Shown: positions 9,550 through 18,170, numbered from the stretch's first letter. The stretch: 64,000 bases of DNA from Silvibacterium bohemicum (GCF_001006305.1 NZ_LBHJ01000004.1:124001-188000), one strand, 5' to 3'. The notes: generated by a model not told the origin, from the sequence alone. Translations and numbers: made by a program.

Positions 9550-9757
9550 TCAGTTCATCCCGGGAAAAATGGCGCCCGGCTTCTACGTATTTGAGCCGCT
9601 TCATCAAGGCGCCGATTTCTTTGGCACTGGAAGGCGTAGACGTAAATTGCACAAGCCACTCACGAAAAGCTTCATTGAGCGTCGTCCGCTGGGATCGGGC
9701 CTTGGCCCGGGCCTGCTCGATAAGGTGCTCGTCGGCACTGAAAGTGATGTTCTTCAC
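9539..9757 (-). CDS. vapB: VapB-type ribbon-helix-helix antitoxin
   Basis: Probable antitoxin of the PIN toxin that follows it. I place the start at GTG 9757 (MKNITFSADEHL), because the upstream ATG at 9802 would put the inverted repeat at 9768-9790 inside the gene. The N-terminal strand and two helices (KNITFSADEHLIEQAR, then RTTLNEAFREWL) fit a ribbon-helix-helix DNA-binding fold, and the C-terminal tail would bind VapC. About 72 residues, normal for the family. Overlaps vapC by 11 bases. Confidence 0.82.
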   Translation of the reverse strand: MKNITFSADEHLIEQARAKARSQRTTLNEAFREWLVQFTSTPSSAKEIGALMKRLKYVEAGRHFSRDELNER

Positions 9758-9767
9758 GACGGGTCCA

Positions 9768-9790
9768 GTGTACACGAGAATCGTGCACAC
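9768..9790 (-). promoter_or_regulatory. probable VapBC operator (inverted repeat)
   Basis: GTGTACACGA-GAA-TCGTGCACAC is a 10-bp inverted repeat with one mismatch, 10 bases upstream of the vapB GTG start. Position and symmetry fit the autoregulatory site bound by VapB or VapBC. This is inference from location and symmetry. Confidence 0.65.
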
Positions 9791-9842
9791 TAATCCAGGC
9801 AAATCGAGATTACGCTTATGTCGCCGTCTGAACTTGATCGAA

Positions 9843-10427
9843 TCAGTGGATGAGGCCCATGTTGTCGGCTGGCCAGTAGATGAAGGCCGCTTTGCCGTAA
9901 ATCAGCTGGCGGTCGACCGGGCCGAAGTCGCGGCTGTCGCTGGAAATCGACCGGTGGTCGCCCATGACGAAGTAATCGCCCTGGGGGATCACGATCTCCG
10001 GCATGGAACGGCTGTCCCGGTAGCGCTTCGGAACGTACCCTTCATCCACTCGCCCGCCGTTGACGTAGACCCGGCCTTCCTCGATGCGCAGGGCGTCTCC
10101 GGGCAGCGCGATGACGCGCTTGATATAACTCTTCTCCGGATCGCGCGGATAGTGAAAGACGACCACATCGCCACGCGAGATGTTCTCGAAGTGGTAGGCA
10201 AACTTGTTGATGAAGAGGCGGTCCTGGTCGCGCAGTTCCGGCTGCATGCTGGTGCCTTCCACGCGAACCGGCTGGTAGAGAAAAGTGATGATCATGAATG
10301 ACGCCGCGACCGACACCAGGATGTCGCGCATCCACAGGCGAAGGTTTCCTCGCGCAGGGCTTTGCGGTGCAGGACCGGGTTGTTCGAGGAGGGGCGGCTG
10401 GCCCGCTTCCTGATTCTGGTCTGTCAT
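9843..10427 (-). CDS. lepB: signal peptidase I
   Basis: Membrane-bound serine protease that removes signal peptides from exported proteins. The 194-residue protein has a cytoplasmic Pro/Gln-rich N terminus, one membrane span (about 35-51), then the catalytic Ser60 in EGTSMQPEL and Lys103 in YIKRVIALPGD, followed by GDYFVMGDHRSISSDSRDFG. All family boxes are present, so it should be active. It has a single predicted anchor, as in Gram-positive and many other bacterial enzymes, rather than the two of E. coli. Confidence 0.95.
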   Translation of the reverse strand: MTDQNQEAGQPPLLEQPGPAPQSPARGNLRLWMRDILVSVAASFMIITFLYQPVRVEGTSMQPELRDQDRLFINKFAYHFENISRGDVVVFHYPRDPEKSYIKRVIALPGDALRIEEGRVYVNGGRVDEGYVPKRYRDSRSMPEIVIPQGDYFVMGDHRSISSDSRDFGPVDRQLIYGKAAFIYWPADNMGLIH

Positions 10428-10515
10428 TCTGAACCTGACTCTTGTGGATCTAAACGCGCCAACTCTATTTTAATTCCACTTGAGCCTACCTTCCAACCGG
10501 GCCCCCCGCGGCTGG

Positions 10516-11421
10516 TCAGTTTACGGGCGGCTGAGGCTTGGGTAAGGGCTTCGGCTGGTTGGGCGACGGGACAAACTGGACCCCAGTGGGCGTCGGAGGA
10601 ACGTAGACGTCCTTCTGGTCCAGTATCAGCGGTCTCTGTAAAGCCATCTCCAGGGGTTGCCCGACCTGCAGGACCACATCCTTACCCCGGGTCATGAGCG
10701 TGTAGATCACGCCGCCGCCAAGTCCCGCAGCAGCGCCGATGCCAACACCGGCCCCCACATTGCCGGAGGTCAGGGTGGCCAACCCGCCGAAGGCCGCACC
10801 GGTGGTGGTTGCGGTGCCGACGTTGCGGGCGTCCTGAATGTTTCCTCCCGGCTGCACGATGGTGTTTTCCTTACCCTTGACGGTTGGCCCATTGGCGCCG
10901 GGCACGGCATTCACGCTGCCCGGAATGCCAACTACGGAACCATTGGGCAGGATGAGGGTGGTGAAGTGCATGGTGATTTGGGCCCGTCCCTTCACACGGC
11001 CCGGACGCACTACGCTGTCGACGACGCCCTGGACATCCATCCCCGCTGGGATCACCACGCGGTCTCTCACGACCACCGGAAAGGTCGAGGTGAGGTAAAC
11101 CGGATCGCCAGGCTGCGCGGTCTTGGTATCGACGGCAGACTTCAGAGCCAGAAGGATCTTGCTTCCCGCGGGAATGACAACGGCTTTTTCATCGACAGCC
11201 GGAGCGTCGGGCTGCGCAGGGACTGCACTCGCTGGCGAGGCGCTAGCTGGAGCTGCGCTGCCAGATATTGGAGCTGCGCTGGTCTGTGTCGGAGCTGCGC
11301 TGTTTGGGGCTGCGGGCGGCTCGGCCGCTGGAGTTGCCGCCGTCTGTGCCGGAAGCGAACAGGTGAGAGAGGTCAATGCCGTTGCTAAAACCCAAAACTT
11401 CATAAAGAGAATTCGCCTCAT
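10516..11421 (-). CDS. secreted protein with Ala/Pro-rich linker and Gly-rich segment
   Basis: Exported protein of unknown function. I choose ATG 11421, which has GAAGGA 10 bases upstream and gives a signal peptide (KFWVLATALTSLTCSLPAQ); the ATG at 11403 is also possible. An Ala/Pro/Ser linker (about 25-80) leads to a beta-rich domain with two similar IPAG motifs (VVIPAGSKILLAL and VVIPAGMDVQGVV). A glycine-zipper-like segment rich in Gly and Ala follows, then a proline-rich end. The IPAG-beta pattern is loosely like the VirB10/TrbI barrel, but no secretion genes are nearby, so I do not assign that role. Confidence 0.75.
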   Translation of the reverse strand: MRRILFMKFWVLATALTSLTCSLPAQTAATPAAEPPAAPNSAAPTQTSAAPISGSAAPASASPASAVPAQPDAPAVDEKAVVIPAGSKILLALKSAVDTKTAQPGDPVYLTSTFPVVVRDRVVIPAGMDVQGVVDSVVRPGRVKGRAQITMHFTTLILPNGSVVGIPGSVNAVPGANGPTVKGKENTIVQPGGNIQDARNVGTATTTGAAFGGLATLTSGNVGAGVGIGAAAGLGGGVIYTLMTRGKDVVLQVGQPLEMALQRPLILDQKDVYVPPTPTGVQFVPSPNQPKPLPKPQPPVN

Positions 11422-11582
11422 CTTTTCTATATCCTTCAGCGGTCCCCTACGCAAGGAAAGATCGCTGTACTCTGGTTCGACTTTCTTACTATCGGCTGCC
11501 AACTGTGAGCAGCTTCTGATTACTTTCCGCCCGGAAGTTCAAGTTCCGCCCGTCTTAGTTCGACTTGCTCAGTTGGCCTAGC

Positions 11583-12542
11583 TCAGTTGGCCCAGGCACT
11601 CACAATTTCCTTGGCCATCTTCGCCATCAAGACTTCGCCTTCGTTATCCGGGGTCCAGCTGTGATCCTGGTTCTGGTAGGTGAACTCGGAAATCAGAATC
11701 GGACCATTCCTGGTGATTACCACGCCGACGTCGTTACGCACTGCGTCGAGCGCCCCGGTTTTGTTGGCTATTTCCGAATCTTTCTCCGAACTATCCTGCG
11801 CCTCCAGATAGCGCGGGATGCTGTTGCGATAGAACTGACTTTTCAGCATGTGCATGGCTACGTCGCAGAGCGGCTGATCGGCCCGCGGTGCGGGTGACTT
11901 CGGATTGGGCGCCGTTGCCCCGGCGCTGGGTGGATCGAGATCGCAGGTAACCAACCTCTTCATCACGGTCGCCATCTCGTACGCGGTCGTCTTGCCCAAA
12001 CCGAAGGTCTTTTGATCCGCAGGCATGGGACCTGAAGATGGCAGATATATCTTCTTGTACAACCAAGTGTCCTTCAAACCCAATGCCACTATCTGGTCAT
12101 CGATACTTTTCAACCCCAGGTGGTCGATGGCGAGGTTGGTCGCCGTGTTGTCGCTGAGGATGATCATCAGCGTAAGCGCGTCTTTGAAGGTTAGCTGCTG
12201 AGGAGTATCGAAGAAAGCCAGCACTCCCGATCCCGCTACCTGGTCACCGTGGGTCAGAGTTAGCTTGTCGTCAAAATGAACTTTACCGTCGCGAACCTGT
12301 TCGAGAGCTTCGTAGAGCACAGTGAGCTTGATGACCGAAGCGGTCTGGACCGGCGTGTCCGCATTCAATGCGACGGTTTTCCCGGTAACCAGATCCTCGG
12401 CATAGAGTGCGACTTTGCCGTGGTGGCCTGCAGCCAAAACGCTTAGCTTCGCCTGCAGCGCCTGATCCGCCTCAGAAGAAGCCGCCCCGGCGCTGAGTAA
12501 GGACATCCCCAGGACACACGCAATTCTCATCCATCTTGCCAT
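11583..12542 (-). CDS. class A beta-lactamase-like serine hydrolase
   Basis: Exported penicillin-interacting-fold serine hydrolase of 319 residues from ATG 12542 (ATG 12530 is an alternative). A signal peptide (RIACVLGMSLLSAGAAS) is followed by SVIK (Ser69-Lys72), SDN (130-132) and KTG (261-263), close to the Ambler positions. The omega-loop ExxLN containing Glu166 is not visible; the matching region reads LKDTWLYKKIYLPSSG. Without that base, true penicillin hydrolysis is doubtful, and a DD-peptidase-like or other hydrolase role is possible. It diverges from another serine hydrolase, with murQ beyond, suggesting cell-wall turnover. An 11-base tandem duplication (GGCCAACTGAG) spans its stop codon. 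Confidence 0.85.
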   Translation of the reverse strand: MARWMRIACVLGMSLLSAGAASSEADQALQAKLSVLAAGHHGKVALYAEDLVTGKTVALNADTPVQTASVIKLTVLYEALEQVRDGKVHFDDKLTLTHGDQVAGSGVLAFFDTPQQLTFKDALTLMIILSDNTATNLAIDHLGLKSIDDQIVALGLKDTWLYKKIYLPSSGPMPADQKTFGLGKTTAYEMATVMKRLVTCDLDPPSAGATAPNPKSPAPRADQPLCDVAMHMLKSQFYRNSIPRYLEAQDSSEKDSEIANKTGALDAVRNDVGVVITRNGPILISEFTYQNQDHSWTPDNEGEVLMAKMAKEIVSAWAN

Positions 12543-12564
12543 GTCGGCTAATATAGAGCCTCCG

Positions 12565-13686
12565 ATGCCGATTCCACCCGTTTCCATTCCCGATACTGCC
12601 TCCGATGGACACGAGCGCTTCCGCGCTGTGCGCGAGGTGCTGCTCGGCGGCGTCGCTGAACGCGCCTTCCCTGGCGCATCGTATGGAGTGCTGCTGGGAG
12701 ATTCGATCGTCGCGCTGGATGCGGTTGGCGCTTTCACCTATGACAACGACGCGGCGGCAGTTACCCCTGCGACGGTTTACGACCTGGCCAGCCTCACCAA
12801 GGTTCTCTCGACCACGGCGATTGCCATGCTGCTTTACGATCGCGGCATCCTGGGTCTGGATGCGCGTTTAGGCGATATTCTTCCCGGCTTTGTGGTCGGG
12901 GGCGGCGACGGTAAACGCAGAATCGGTGTGACGCTGCGCATGCTGCTGGCTCACTCCTCCGGCTTGCCCGGCTACGGGCAGCTCTTCGCATCGCATTCCA
13001 CGCCTGCCGGAGTCTTGCGGGGAGCGCTGGCGATGCCGCTCGAAGCGGCACCAGGCACGCGGACTGAATACTCCGACATCAGCTTCATTCTTCTTGGCAA
13101 GGCGCTCGAAGTTCTGTGCGGAGACAACTTATCACGGGTGTTCATGCGGGAAGTAGCGAAACCGCTGGGCCTGGAGAGCACCTGTTACTGCCCGCCTTCC
13201 GATTGGAAGACCAGCATTCCGCCTACCGAACACGACTACCTCTATCGCAATCGTGTGATCCAAGGCGAGGTGCAGGATGAAAATTGTTATGAGCTGGGCG
13301 GTGTGTCCGGGCATGCCGGACTTTTCTCGAATGCTCTCGACGTGCTTAAGTTTGCTGCGTGCATTCTAGCCGGCGGACGCACACACGATGGCCGTCAGCT
13401 CTTTCAGCCCGGCACGGTGGCGCTCTTCGCGACGTGCCAATCTGAGCCTGCGGGAACAACCCGCGCTTTAGGTTGGGATACACCGAGCGAGACATCTTCC
13501 TCCGGTAAGTTCTTCAGCTCTCGATCCATCGGACACCTTGGATACGCGGGCACATCGCTGTGGATTGATCCCGTCCGCCAGCTTGCTGCAGTGCTGCTCA
13601 CGAATCGCACGTGGCCGGACCGTTCGAATAAATCGATTCAGCAGATTCGTCCCGCTTTTCACGATGCCCTCGCTCCTTGCATCTAA
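12565..13686 (+). CDS. class C beta-lactamase-family serine hydrolase
   Basis: About 373 residues of the beta-lactamase / PBP4-like serine hydrolase family. The nucleophile motif is SLTK, a YSD replaces the usual YxN, and HLGYAG stands for the third box. No clear signal peptide is present, so a cytoplasmic or non-classical location is likely. The start is uncertain: ATG 12541 overlaps the divergent gene's start codon, so I prefer ATG 12565. It precedes murQ by about 100 bases; similar hydrolases often sit beside murQ and act in peptidoglycan recycling. That link is inference. Confidence 0.85.
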   Translation: MPIPPVSIPDTASDGHERFRAVREVLLGGVAERAFPGASYGVLLGDSIVALDAVGAFTYDNDAAAVTPATVYDLASLTKVLSTTAIAMLLYDRGILGLDARLGDILPGFVVGGGDGKRRIGVTLRMLLAHSSGLPGYGQLFASHSTPAGVLRGALAMPLEAAPGTRTEYSDISFILLGKALEVLCGDNLSRVFMREVAKPLGLESTCYCPPSDWKTSIPPTEHDYLYRNRVIQGEVQDENCYELGGVSGHAGLFSNALDVLKFAACILAGGRTHDGRQLFQPGTVALFATCQSEPAGTTRALGWDTPSETSSSGKFFSSRSIGHLGYAGTSLWIDPVRQLAAVLLTNRTWPDRSNKSIQQIRPAFHDALAPCI

Positions 13687-13783
13687 GTAACCTGTAGCCT
13701 CAGATGTTAACTATCTGCACGGTTTAGCGATTTCAGGTGTCAGAGACGTCTAAGAGAGATAGAATGAGGCAGCACACGTTTGG

Positions 13784-14773
13784 ATGCCGAAGGCGACAAT
13801 GGTCACCATGATTGAACCGCAAGCTGGCTTAAAAAGTCCTAATGGTTCGCCAGCCAACTCCCATACCCACCTCCACGATCTCCTCACCGAGAGCCCCAAT
13901 GACGCATCCCAGGGATTCGATACCAAGTCGGCCTTGGAAATTGCGCGCATCATCAACCATGAAGATTCCAAAGTAGCGGCAGCTGTAAAGAAAGCTCTTC
14001 CCGAAATCGCGCTGGTCATCGACTCCGTGGCTCGCAGTCTTCGCGAGGGCGGAAGACTGATCTATATCGGCGCTGGTTCCAGCGGACGTATCGCTTCGCT
14101 CGACGCCTGCGAATGCCCGCCGTACTTTTCGACTACGCCACAGACCGTCCAGTACATTATGGCGGGGGGACCGAAAGCATTGGCCTCGCCAGTCGAAGTG
14201 AATGAAGACTCCGAAGAGCTGGGCCAGCGTGACATTGCCCGCCGGCGTCCCACGCGCAAAGACATGGTCATCGGGCTCTCTTCGAGTGGCCGCACTCCTT
14301 ACGTCGTCGCTGCTGTAGCCTATGCACGGGCGCGGGGCGCAAAGACTGCTTGCATCACCTGCAATTCGAATACACCACTGGCGTCGGCCGCGGACATCGC
14401 CATCGTCGCCGAGGTTGGTCCTGAAGTGATCTCCGGCTCTACGCGCATGAAGGCTGCAACCGCGCAGAAGATGATCACCAACATGATCACCACCGGCGCT
14501 ATGACGCGGCTCGGCTACGTGTACGAAAATCTGATGGTCAACGTGCACATGCAGAACTCCAAGCTGGTGGAGCGTGGCATCGGTATTCTCATCCGCGCCT
14601 GCGGCATTGATCGCGAGCGCGCAGTCGACGTTATCAAGTCGGCAGGCCGCAGCGTGCCGGTAGCCCTGGTGATGTTGAAGGCCAACGTGGACAAGCCCGA
14701 GGCGGTCCGCCGTCTTACGAAATCGGGCGGAAATGTTCGGTTAGCGATTGAAGATACGGTGATGGATTTCTAA
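13784..14773 (+). CDS. murQ: N-acetylmuramic acid 6-phosphate etherase
   Basis: Cytoplasmic lyase that removes D-lactate from MurNAc 6-phosphate, giving GlcNAc 6-phosphate during peptidoglycan recycling. The SIS sugar-binding domain shows YIGAGSSGRIASLDACECPP, the conserved MurQ block, and further IGLSSSGRTPYV and GSTRMKAATAQK. At 329 residues it is slightly longer than usual because of a polar N-terminal extension; ATGs at 13799 and 13808 are alternative starts. A strong terminator follows. Confidence 0.94.
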   Translation: MPKATMVTMIEPQAGLKSPNGSPANSHTHLHDLLTESPNDASQGFDTKSALEIARIINHEDSKVAAAVKKALPEIALVIDSVARSLREGGRLIYIGAGSSGRIASLDACECPPYFSTTPQTVQYIMAGGPKALASPVEVNEDSEELGQRDIARRRPTRKDMVIGLSSSGRTPYVVAAVAYARARGAKTACITCNSNTPLASAADIAIVAEVGPEVISGSTRMKAATAQKMITNMITTGAMTRLGYVYENLMVNVHMQNSKLVERGIGILIRACGIDRERAVDVIKSAGRSVPVALVMLKANVDKPEAVRRLTKSGGNVRLAIEDTVMDF

Positions 14774-14801
14774 GCGCTTCGTCTATTCCTCAGACACACA
14801 G

Positions 14802-14832
14802 AACCCGCCGTTTTCCAGGCGGGTTTTCTTTT
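14802..14832 (+). terminator. rho-independent terminator after murQ
   Basis: Perfect 8-bp stem AACCCGCC / GGCGGGTT with an 8-base loop, followed by a T-rich tract. It lies about 30 bases after the murQ stop. Confidence 0.9.
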
Positions 14833-14881
14833 CCTCGTATTTTCGCTTCAGGTTATTTTTGCTTCAGGGAGCAGTGTTCCG

Positions 14882-16006
14882 ATGCTGAGCGTCACACCAT
14901 CCTGCAAGAGGCTTATCGCCGCAGCCGCGCTTGCCGCACTCTCCCGCATTGCCCTGGCTCAGACAGAAGCTCCTGTTCAGCAGGAGACCCCATCTTTCCG
15001 CGCCGAGTCCACTCTGGTCCTGGTTCCTACGCTGGTCAAGGACAAGTCAGGAAAGCCGGTATTCACGCTGAAGGCCGACGACTTTACGGTGACCGACAAC
15101 GGCGTGGAACAGAAGATCGCGTTGGAAGACGATACGGATGCGCAGCCGCTGGCCCTGGTCGTCGCTCTCGAGACCGGTGGCGGGGGCACGCGGCAACTGG
15201 ATCTCTATCGCAATCTAGAACCGCTCATCGAAGGACTGGTTGGCAATGTGCCGCATACCATCGCGCTGGTTGAGTTCGACAGCGAAGTGCGCCTGCTGCA
15301 TGGCTTCACGGCCGACTGGAGCGAGGTGACTGCGACTCTGCACTCGCTGTATCCCGGCGATAAGGGCGCGGCCATTCTCGATGGCGTGGACTTCTCGGTC
15401 GGTTTGTTGCGGAAGCAGCCGCCCACCTATCGACGCGCCATTCTTCTCCTGAGCGAGACCATCGATCATGGCAGCCAAGCGGGACTGGCGGAGACGGTGC
15501 GCAGCATCAGCGATACAAATACGATCATTTACAGCCTGGCCTTCTCCAGCACCAAGAGTGAATTCAAGCGGGAGGCGCCGCGCATCTTGAACGACGACCG
15601 TCCCGGACCGCCGCACGGCTGCATGGGCAAAGATCCTGCCGATCCCGATCAGAACAAACTGATTCAGGCGTGGAACTGCCTGGGCCTGCTGGTGCCTCCG
15701 CTGAAGGCCGCGCAGCTGGTCGTCAAGCTGGGCATGGACGGGCTCAAGAGCAATGCGCCGGAAAGCATTTCGCGACTCACCGGCGGCGAATACTACAAGT
15801 TCAACAACGATCACAGCCTGGAAAGAGGGCTGGTGACCATCTCCAATCACGTTCCGAATCGGTATGTATTGAGCTTTCGTCCGCAGTCGCCTGTGCCGGG
15901 TCCGCACGTGCTCGATGTACGGCTGAAAGAATATCCGGATTTGGAGATTACGGCTCGGAAGACCTATTGGGTGGATAGTGGCGATTCGGGGGATTCGAGT
16001 CAGTGA
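14882..16006 (+). CDS. VWFA-related protein of the acidobacterial type
   Basis: Exported protein of 374 residues with a signal peptide ending in ALA and a VWFA-like fold. The order is typical of the family seen in many copies in Acidobacteria: RAESTLVLVPTLVKDKSGKPV, then FTLKADDFTVTDNG, then the VWA core. The metal-site motif DxSxS is degenerate here (VVALETGGGG), so divalent metal binding at that site is doubtful. Function is unknown. The family, known chiefly from Acidobacteria, supports the organism call. Confidence 0.85.
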   Translation: MLSVTPSCKRLIAAAALAALSRIALAQTEAPVQQETPSFRAESTLVLVPTLVKDKSGKPVFTLKADDFTVTDNGVEQKIALEDDTDAQPLALVVALETGGGGTRQLDLYRNLEPLIEGLVGNVPHTIALVEFDSEVRLLHGFTADWSEVTATLHSLYPGDKGAAILDGVDFSVGLLRKQPPTYRRAILLLSETIDHGSQAGLAETVRSISDTNTIIYSLAFSSTKSEFKREAPRILNDDRPGPPHGCMGKDPADPDQNKLIQAWNCLGLLVPPLKAAQLVVKLGMDGLKSNAPESISRLTGGEYYKFNNDHSLERGLVTISNHVPNRYVLSFRPQSPVPGPHVLDVRLKEYPDLEITARKTYWVDSGDSGDSSQ

Positions 16007-16019
16007 GCGAGGCATCTCA

Positions 16020-16039
16020 GTTATAATGAATGTTATAAT
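16020..16039 (+). promoter_or_regulatory. AT-rich promoter/operator of the AbrB-Doc pair
   Basis: GTTATAAT occurs twice, at 16020-16027 and 16032-16039, exactly 12 bases apart. Each contains a consensus TATAAT -10 box. The pair lies 34 bases before the antitoxin start and stands out in GC-rich surroundings. It could be a -10 element with a repeated binding site for the AbrB-like antitoxin; that is inference. Confidence 0.6.
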
Positions 16040-16072
16040 TTCAAAAGATCGAGGAAGTCAGCGGAGGGTCTT

Positions 16073-16300
16073 ATGAGCTATAGCGTGAAGGTAACCACGG
16101 TCGGCAGCTCCGCCGGTATAGTGCTGCCGAAAGAGCTGCTCACCAAGCTGAATATTCAGAAGGGTGACACTCTTCATGTCACGGAGACGCCTACCGGTTT
16201 GCAGCTCTCACCCTATGATGAGCAGTTTGCCAAGACAATGGAGGCGGCGCAGGACATCATGCGGCGTTACCGCGATACTCTTCGCAAATTGGCGCAATAA
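16073..16300 (+). CDS. AbrB/MazE-family antitoxin
   Basis: DNA-binding antitoxin of 75 residues. The swapped-hairpin AbrB fold is visible in VKVTTVGSSAGIVLPKELL followed by LNIQKGDTLHVTE. The C-terminal 30 residues are helical and charged and would neutralise the toxin. A GGAGGG site precedes the ATG closely. Its TAA stop shares one base with the toxin's ATG (TAATG), indicating translational coupling. Likely represses its own promoter at the TATAAT repeats. Confidence 0.88.
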   Translation: MSYSVKVTTVGSSAGIVLPKELLTKLNIQKGDTLHVTETPTGLQLSPYDEQFAKTMEAAQDIMRRYRDTLRKLAQ

Positions 16301-16692
16301 TGCTTTACTGGCTCACCCTTCGCGAAGTACTTGCCATTCACGATCTCCAGCTCACCCACCATGGTGGAGCTTCGGGAATTCGTGACATGGGGCTGCTTGA
16401 GTCCGCGATGGCGCGCGCCCAAAACATCGCGGCGTATGCGGAAGTAGCTCCAGCGCTCGCCGTGCTGGCCGCGGCTTATGGCTCAGGCATCGTCCGGAAT
16501 CACCCGTTCGTAGACGGCAACAAGCGCACGGGCCTGATGGCTGCCTTTGTGTTTATCGAGCGGAATGGCAGCCGAGTGATCGCCAGCCAGGAGGAAGCGT
16601 ATTTCGTCTTCCATGATCTGGCGGCCGGGAAGCTCTCCGAAGGTAGTCTGGCGCAGTGGCTGGACGCGAATACCGAGCCCGCTCCACGCTAG
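16300..16692 (+). CDS. doc: Doc-type Fic-domain toxin
   Basis: Death-on-curing family toxin of 130 residues. The Fic motif HPFVDGNKRT (68-77) matches the Doc form HxFx(D/N)GNKR exactly. Phage P1 Doc phosphorylates EF-Tu; this protein is expected to act likewise. P1 Doc pairs with Phd, whereas here the partner is AbrB-like, a known but less common pairing. No mobile element is visible around the pair. Confidence 0.92.
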   Translation: MLYWLTLREVLAIHDLQLTHHGGASGIRDMGLLESAMARAQNIAAYAEVAPALAVLAAAYGSGIVRNHPFVDGNKRTGLMAAFVFIERNGSRVIASQEEAYFVFHDLAAGKLSEGSLAQWLDANTEPAPR

Positions 16693-16825
16693 CGATCAAG
16701 GCCTTTCAGCCCCAGACGCCGAGCCCGCCTCAAACTAGCCACTGCCACGCATTTTTTCGCACCCTCTTCGCGTTTACACTTATCATCTGAGCGTGCGATT
16801 TCGACGTGCCACCTCACAGGATGTT

Positions 16826-18127
16826 ATGGATAAATTTGTCATTCGCGGCGGCAATCCGCTGCTCGGAACTATTCGCGTCAGCGGAGCGAAGAACTCTGCC
16901 CTTCCCTGCATGGCTGCGGCCATCCTTACCGAAGACGAGGTTGTCCTCGAGAACATTCCGCAGGTGCAGGATATCGAGACTGAGCGCAAGCTGCTGGTCT
17001 CCATGGGCGCCGAGGTCGAGCTTGGCTATGGACGCGCACAGCATCGCACCAGCATCAGCTGCCGTGTGCTCTCCGATCCTGTGGCCAAGTACGAGATCGT
17101 CAAGACCATGCGCGCTTCCTCTCTTGTGCTGGGACCGCTAGTTGCCCGTACCGGTCTGGCGCGCGTGGCCATGCCTGGCGGCTGCGCCATCGGCGGGCGC
17201 CCCATCGACCTCCACATCAAAGGGCTGGAGACTATGGGCGCGACCATCGGCTACGAGCATGGATATATCGAGGCACGCGCCGAGCGCTTAAAGGGCGCGC
17301 ACATTAACTTCGATAAGATCACCGTGACCGGCACCGAAGACCTGCTGATGGCCGCCGTGCTTGCCGAGGGTGAGACGATCATGGAGAACTGCGCGCGCGA
17401 GCCCGAGGTTACCGACCTGGCCGCGCTGCTCATCGCCATGGGCGCGAAGATCGAGGGTGCGGGAACTTCCGTCATCAAGGTGCAAGGTGTGGACAAGCTG
17501 CACGGCGCGAAGCATCGCATCAACCCAGACCGCATCGAAGCGGGAACTTTTCTGGTAGCGGGCGCGATCACGGGCGGCGATCTGAACGTGGCCAACTGCA
17601 ATCCCGCTCACCTGGGCGCGTTGATTGCCAAGCTTGAAGAGTGCGGCGTGCGCATCGACATCACCAGCAAGGATTCGATCCGCGTGCGCAGCGAAGGCAA
17701 TCTCAAGGGCGCCGACATGTCCACGGAAGAGTATCCCGGCTTCCCCACCGACATGCAGGCGCAGTACATGGCGCTGACCACACAGGTCGAGGGGACTTCA
17801 GTGGTCGTGGAGAATATTTTCGAGAACCGGTTCATGCATGTGCAGGAGCTGGTGCGCATGGGCGCCAACATCAAAGTGGATGGCCGGACGGCGACCATTC
17901 GCGGCAAATCTCCGCTCTCGGCAGCGGCTGTGATGTGCTCCGATCTGCGCGCTTCGGCATCGCTGGTGCTTGCGGCGATGGTCGCTGACGGGGAATCGAT
18001 TCTCGACCGTGTTTATCACATGGACCGCGGTTATGAGCACATCGAAGAGAAGCTGCGCGGCGTTGGCGCTCAGATACGGCGCATGGGCAACGTCTTCGGC
18101 AGCAAGGCAGAACACGCGGCCGATTGA
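16826..18127 (+). CDS. murA: UDP-N-acetylglucosamine 1-carboxyvinyltransferase
   Basis: First committed step of peptidoglycan synthesis: enolpyruvyl transfer from PEP to UDP-GlcNAc in the cytoplasm. I place the start at ATG 16826 ([12 protein letters not shown]), preceded by AGGA, rather than the upstream GTG 16793. The 433-residue protein has GAKNSALP with the catalytic Lys-Asn and [14 protein letters not shown] with the active-site cysteine. That cysteine predicts fosfomycin sensitivity at the target level. It is next to, but apparently independent of, the upstream toxin-antitoxin genes. Confidence 0.95.
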   Translation: MDKFVIRGGNPLLGTIRVSGAKNSALPCMAAAILTEDEVVLENIPQVQDIETERKLLVSMGAEVELGYGRAQHRTSISCRVLSDPVAKYEIVKTMRASSLVLGPLVARTGLARVAMPGGCAIGGRPIDLHIKGLETMGATIGYEHGYIEARAERLKGAHINFDKITVTGTEDLLMAAVLAEGETIMENCAREPEVTDLAALLIAMGAKIEGAGTSVIKVQGVDKLHGAKHRINPDRIEAGTFLVAGAITGGDLNVANCNPAHLGALIAKLEECGVRIDITSKDSIRVRSEGNLKGADMSTEEYPGFPTDMQAQYMALTTQVEGTSVVVENIFENRFMHVQELVRMGANIKVDGRTATIRGKSPLSAAAVMCSDLRASASLVLAAMVADGESILDRVYHMDRGYEHIEEKLRGVGAQIRRMGNVFGSKAEHAAD

Positions 18128-18133
18128 GGAATC

Positions 18134-18170
18134 CGCCGGTTACGACGCGATAAAAGTATCGTTACCGGCG
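18134..18170. terminator. hairpin after murA
   Basis: CGCCGGT (18134-18140) and ACCGGCG (18164-18170) form a 7-bp stem, with further pairing inside. It starts 6 bases after the murA stop. There is no T tract, so factor-independent termination is uncertain; it may instead stabilise the 3' end. Confidence 0.4.

Noticed and set aside
10516-11421. VirB10/TrbI-like conjugation component
   Set aside because: Only a loose IPAG-beta resemblance and no other secretion or conjugation genes nearby.
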